The notes below the pieces were generated by a model that did no database searches, was not told the DNA's origin, and saw only the letters and a program-made list of their open reading frames with translations. The translations under genes and the position numbers were made by a program. A stretch of DNA of 64,000 nt from Halobacteriovorax sp. GB3 (GTDB taxonomy: Bacteria; Bdellovibrionota; Bacteriovoracia; Bacteriovoracales; Bacteriovoracaceae): assembly GCF_028649655.1 (NCBI RefSeq), contig NZ_JAQSLN010000003.1:744001-808000 (forward strand). Direction: 5' to 3'. Positions 61,667-64,000 of the stretch are shown here, one piece after another; position 1 is the first letter of the stretch, and each line of letters begins with the position of its first letter.

Positions 61667-62518
61667 ATGTCTAGGCCTAGGCTTTTTACTTTTACTCTCA
61701 TGTTATTGCCACTACTCAGTGCCAATGCAAAGTTGAATCAACACAATTACTATCCACAAAAATTAATTAAGGTCACAGAACAAGAAACGATCAATAAAGG
61801 CGAGCTAAAAGAGCACCTTTATAACGTTCTTAGTAAAGTTCACATGAAAACCAGTGGAGAGGATAAAATTGTTGAGCAATGCCCTCTAGAAGAAAGTTGT
61901 TACTCTCAGTTGAAAACACTTAGTTATAGAGAGGCCCGACAAATTCTTTTTGGACAGTTACATCTTGAACAAACAAATCAGGGTCCAATCGTTCGCGACG
62001 TTTATTGTAACAATGATTACAATTCATCACATGGTGTTGGGAAAAATCAAATACCGAATCACAAATTTATAAACTGTGAACACACCTGGCCACAGAGTAA
62101 ATTCAATTCAAGAATGGATAAGAATCTCCAAAAGACCGATCTTCACCACCTCTACCCTGTCATGTCGAGGGCCAACTCAACTCGTTCCAATAAAATCTTT
62201 GGAGAAATCTCCAATGGAACTGTGGTAAACTCTCAGTGTAAGGACTCACGTAAAGGGACGATCGATGGAACGAGAATCAGCGGATACGAACCACCTATAG
62301 AACATCGTGGAAATGTCGCTCGCGCTCTGTTTTACTTTTCTGTTCGTTACAAAACAACAATCACTGATGTAGAAGAAGAGTTTCTAAGAAAGTGGCACAA
62401 AGAAGATCCTGTTGATGAAGCTGAGAGAATTCGTAACCAGAGAATTTATGAGATCCAGCGAAATAGAAATCCCTTTATTGATGATCCCCAATTAGTTAAT
62501 CAAATCAAAGATTTTTAA
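61667..62518 (+). CDS. Exported endonuclease I (EndA/NucM family)
   Basis: A 283-residue secreted nuclease with a signal peptide (cleavage near SANAKLN). Core: LSYREARQILFG, VRDVYCNNDYNS, INCEHTWPQSKF near residue 142 with the catalytic His, and KTDLHHLYPVMSRANSTRSN (20 residues) with the metal-binding His/Asn. Cys residues may form the known disulfide. Degrades DNA nonspecifically, fitting digestion of prey DNA (inference). SD GGAAGGA. The next gene starts directly at the stop. Confidence 0.92.
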   Translation: MSRPRLFTFTLMLLPLLSANAKLNQHNYYPQKLIKVTEQETINKGELKEHLYNVLSKVHMKTSGEDKIVEQCPLEESCYSQLKTLSYREARQILFGQLHLEQTNQGPIVRDVYCNNDYNSSHGVGKNQIPNHKFINCEHTWPQSKFNSRMDKNLQKTDLHHLYPVMSRANSTRSNKIFGEISNGTVVNSQCKDSRKGTIDGTRISGYEPPIEHRGNVARALFYFSVRYKTTITDVEEEFLRKWHKEDPVDEAERIRNQRIYEIQRNRNPFIDDPQLVNQIKDF

Positions 62519-62971
62519 ATGAAGTATTTAATTCCTTTTATCGCAATCTTTATCGTTGGCTGTGCCACAACGACTCCTAAGAAATATCGCAAATTAACCC
62601 CGCAAAAACGTCTTAGTGCCGAAGAGCGTAGAAAACAAGCTGTTTTAAATTACTATAAAAAGCTTAGGGCCAATGCCATGAAGCGCGGTCAATATATCAA
62701 TAAATCTAAGAAGCGCTATAGCTACATTCCAAAAAGAAAAATGCAAAGAAAGCCCTCAAGGCCTGCTATTCAATTTGTTGATAAGAAATCGCAGAAAGTT
62801 GAAATTGAGCAAAACATGATTTTCTTTTGCATGGAAAAGAGAAAATCAAATCGCTTTGATCAAAACAACAGTTGTGAATCGTATGCTAAGAATATTTTTG
62901 ATGACTGTTCTATTCGGTATGCTGATGGAGATCCCAGACTCACACGTTGTGTAAAGTCTGGGTTAAGATAG
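62519..62971 (+). CDS. Basic lipoprotein of unknown function
   Basis: A 150-residue lipoprotein: lipobox IVGC, Cys at residue 15. Very Lys/Arg-rich in the first 90 residues (TPKKYRKLTPQKR, YIPKRKMQRKPSR), then a small domain with four Cys (FFCMEKRK, NNSCESY, DDCSIRY, TRCVKS) that may be disulfide-bonded. The ATG directly follows the endonuclease stop, so both are coexpressed. Basic charge may bind DNA or murein. Confidence 0.7.
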   Translation: MKYLIPFIAIFIVGCATTTPKKYRKLTPQKRLSAEERRKQAVLNYYKKLRANAMKRGQYINKSKKRYSYIPKRKMQRKPSRPAIQFVDKKSQKVEIEQNMIFFCMEKRKSNRFDQNNSCESYAKNIFDDCSIRYADGDPRLTRCVKSGLR

Positions 62972-62974
62972 AAA

Positions 62975-63133
62975 TTAATTAATTGTTTTGGCTTCTTTCT
63001 TTGTTTCTTCAGGTTGAATGGCTAGCTCGATTGCTGCTTCCTCTACTGAAGGATCTTTCTTAGGAAGTCTTGCTCCCATGAGAAGAGACTCTGATTCGAT
63101 TTCCTCTAGTCTCAATCTTTCTTTTAAACTCAT
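62975..63133 (-). CDS. 52-residue small acidic protein with perfect Shine-Dalgarno
   Basis: Reading the minus strand, AAGGAGG (63141-63147) stands 7 nt before the ATG at 63133, the best ribosome-binding site in the window. The product (MSLKERLRLEEIESESLLMG at the start, ending KEAKTIN) is charged and helical with no membrane segment. An open frame upstream ends in TGA overlapping this ATG (GTATGA), which could indicate translational coupling. No family recognised. Confidence 0.55.
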   Translation of the reverse strand: MSLKERLRLEEIESESLLMGARLPKKDPSVEEAAIELAIQPEETKKEAKTIN

Positions 63134-63258
63134 ACTAAATCCTCCTTATTTTCTGTTCTCTTCATGGCCTTCTGCCATAAGGTTTGGCGGTCTAAAGCAT
63201 CGTCGCTTCTTCCAGTTTTCGTCTCACAAATGACCTGCTTATTTTCGACTAAACCAAA
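63130..63258 (-). other. Open frame without a standard start codon upstream of the small gene
   Basis: From a TAG at about 63259 to TGA at 63130-63132, about 42 codons with protein-like composition (for example RSDDALDRQTLWQKAMKR). No ATG, GTG or TTG until codon 32. It could be a remnant or a coding leader using ATT. The rest of 63134-63368 shows only AT-rich promoter-like DNA for the next gene. Confidence 0.2.
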
Positions 63259-63368
63259 CTAATTTAAAATACCACTAAGCCTCACGGATTGTCAATTTAC
63301 GGGGCTTTTCTGCCTATTTTAAGTACTCGAAATTATTAATTTTTTCTAAAGATTCCTTTGTAAATTTA

Positions 63369-63395
63369 TTGTCAAATTTTATAAGTCGTTATAAT
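63369..63395 (+). promoter_or_regulatory. Promoter of the DTW-domain gene
   Basis: TTGTCA at 63369-63374 and TATAAT at 63390-63395, 15-bp spacing. The start codon at 63405 is 9 nt after the -10, so the mRNA would have almost no leader. Confidence 0.6.
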
Positions 63396-63404
63396 CTCTG
63401 GCCC

Positions 63405-63977
63405 ATGCAAAGCAACAAACGTACTCTATGTCCAAAATGTGAAAGGCCCGATCGCGTCTGCCTTTGTGAATTTGTTAAACCATTTGAAACTAAAATTCAT
63501 TTTCTTATTCTGCGTCATAAAACTGAAGTCAAACATGCTTTCAATACCGCAAAGCTTTGCGCACTGAGTATCTCAAACCTTCTGATCGAAGACGGTGAAG
63601 ACTTCTCACACAATGAAACTCTCCTTGCCTTTTTAAAGCACAAACCTCTTTTGGTTTATCCAGGCAAGGACACAATGGATCTTTCCGCTCTAACGCCTCT
63701 AAAATCGCCCACAAAGCACTTTATTTTAATTGATGGAACTTGGTCTAAGGCCAATAAAATCTATCTTACAAACAAAATTTTGCACGCTCTTCCTAAGCTC
63801 TTAATTGATACTAAAAGTGAGAGTGACTACCTGATTCGAAAGTCGAATAAAGAAGGTGGGATCTCTACTCTCGAATGTGTTTCAGAAATTGGAAAAGCTC
63901 TTGATTGCGAAGTTGATTACTCCACTTTAGATGAATTATTTCTGGGGATGGTCTCTTTGCAAAAGAGTTTTCATTAA
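63405..63977 (+). CDS. DTW-domain tRNA-uridine aminocarboxypropyltransferase
   Basis: A 190-residue enzyme of the TapT/DTWD family that transfers the 3-amino-3-carboxypropyl group of SAM to uridine in tRNA (acp3U). Zinc-type N-terminus CPKCERPDRVCLCE near residue 9, RHKTEVKHAFNTAKL near 37 (SAM region) and the name-giving LIDGTWSKANKI near 110. ATG at 63405 fits the first residues before the Cys cluster; the TTG at 63369 lies inside the promoter. Standalone, near the right end of the window. Confidence 0.9.
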   Translation: MQSNKRTLCPKCERPDRVCLCEFVKPFETKIHFLILRHKTEVKHAFNTAKLCALSISNLLIEDGEDFSHNETLLAFLKHKPLLVYPGKDTMDLSALTPLKSPTKHFILIDGTWSKANKIYLTNKILHALPKLLIDTKSESDYLIRKSNKEGGISTLECVSEIGKALDCEVDYSTLDELFLGMVSLQKSFH

Positions 63978-64000
63978 GCTTTCCAAAGACTGTCCAGATT

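Noticed and set aside
63018-63233. Plus-strand 71-residue frame
   Set aside because: No ribosome-binding site; antisense to the small minus-strand gene that has a perfect one.

Overview
The window is an AT-rich, gene-dense stretch of a Gram-negative chromosome. Gene content points to the predatory Bdellovibrionota, most likely the Bacteriovoracales (Bacteriovorax/Halobacteriovorax type). It has many lipoproteins and exported proteins, a gliding-motor-like operon of the Agl-Glt kind known from myxobacteria and their relatives, a eukaryote-like sphingolipid desaturase, and tandem envelope and regulatory genes that I could not match to proteobacterial standards. The genus is inference. I see no rRNA, tRNA, CRISPR array, transposase or prophage.

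Layout. 1-4813 is the end of a cbb3 oxidase cluster: fused ccoNO (cut by the left edge), ccoQ, a one-heme ccoP, ccoG, a DsbD/TauE-like membrane protein and a 36-residue membrane peptide. 4936-12963 holds single genes and small operons: an exported amidoligase-like protein, a dihydroceramide-type desaturase with a membrane-anchored thioredoxin, a CBS-tailed cation/proton antiporter, a dolichol/phytol-kinase-like CTP-kinase, an esterase and a YdjM-type membrane hydrolase. 13325-24314 is one ten-gene plus-strand operon: a VWA lipoprotein, an outer-membrane barrel, a TPR protein, a small exported protein, one TolQ-like and two TolR-like motor subunits, a giant TPR protein, a TPR lipoprotein and an FHA/TonB-C bridging protein. 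This set matches the parts list of the Myxococcus gliding machine (AglRQS motor, Glt envelope complex, CglB-type VWA adhesin) and is the most interesting system here.

24320-31855 has a divergent DnaA paralogue, a CobB-type sirtuin, a DUF5329 protein, a fadI/CBS/recQ operon and hpf. 31885-38359 has an ATP-grasp enzyme, an aminopeptidase-like hydrolase, a BigR/SqrR-type persulfide sensor with two YeeE/YedE sulfur transporters under a palindromic operator, a MipA-like porin, an HD-GYP-like protein and a DUF2914 protein whose two halves are joined only by a -1 frameshift at a dnaX-type slippery site. 38386-44063 is a six-gene minus-strand operon (moxR, DUF58, tgpA, yciA-like thioesterase, ABC ATPase, ABC permease).

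44306-54152 carries a lytic transglycosylase and a PilZ membrane protein, an RND transporter, a DsbA lipoprotein, a two-component system, an exonuclease and DUF309. 54278-63977 holds a solute-binding protein, a truncated globin, a CBS protein, a divergent pair flanking AGTGTGTA palindromes (one gene is ribbon-helix-helix-like), a subtilase, a VC0807-family protein, fabH, an EndA-type nuclease, a 52-codon small gene with a perfect Shine-Dalgarno, and a DTW-domain tRNA-modifying enzyme. Several single genes have a -10-like hexamer about 6 nt before the start codon and no ribosome-binding site, suggesting leaderless mRNAs. The tetramer GGCC looks strongly over-represented across the window.
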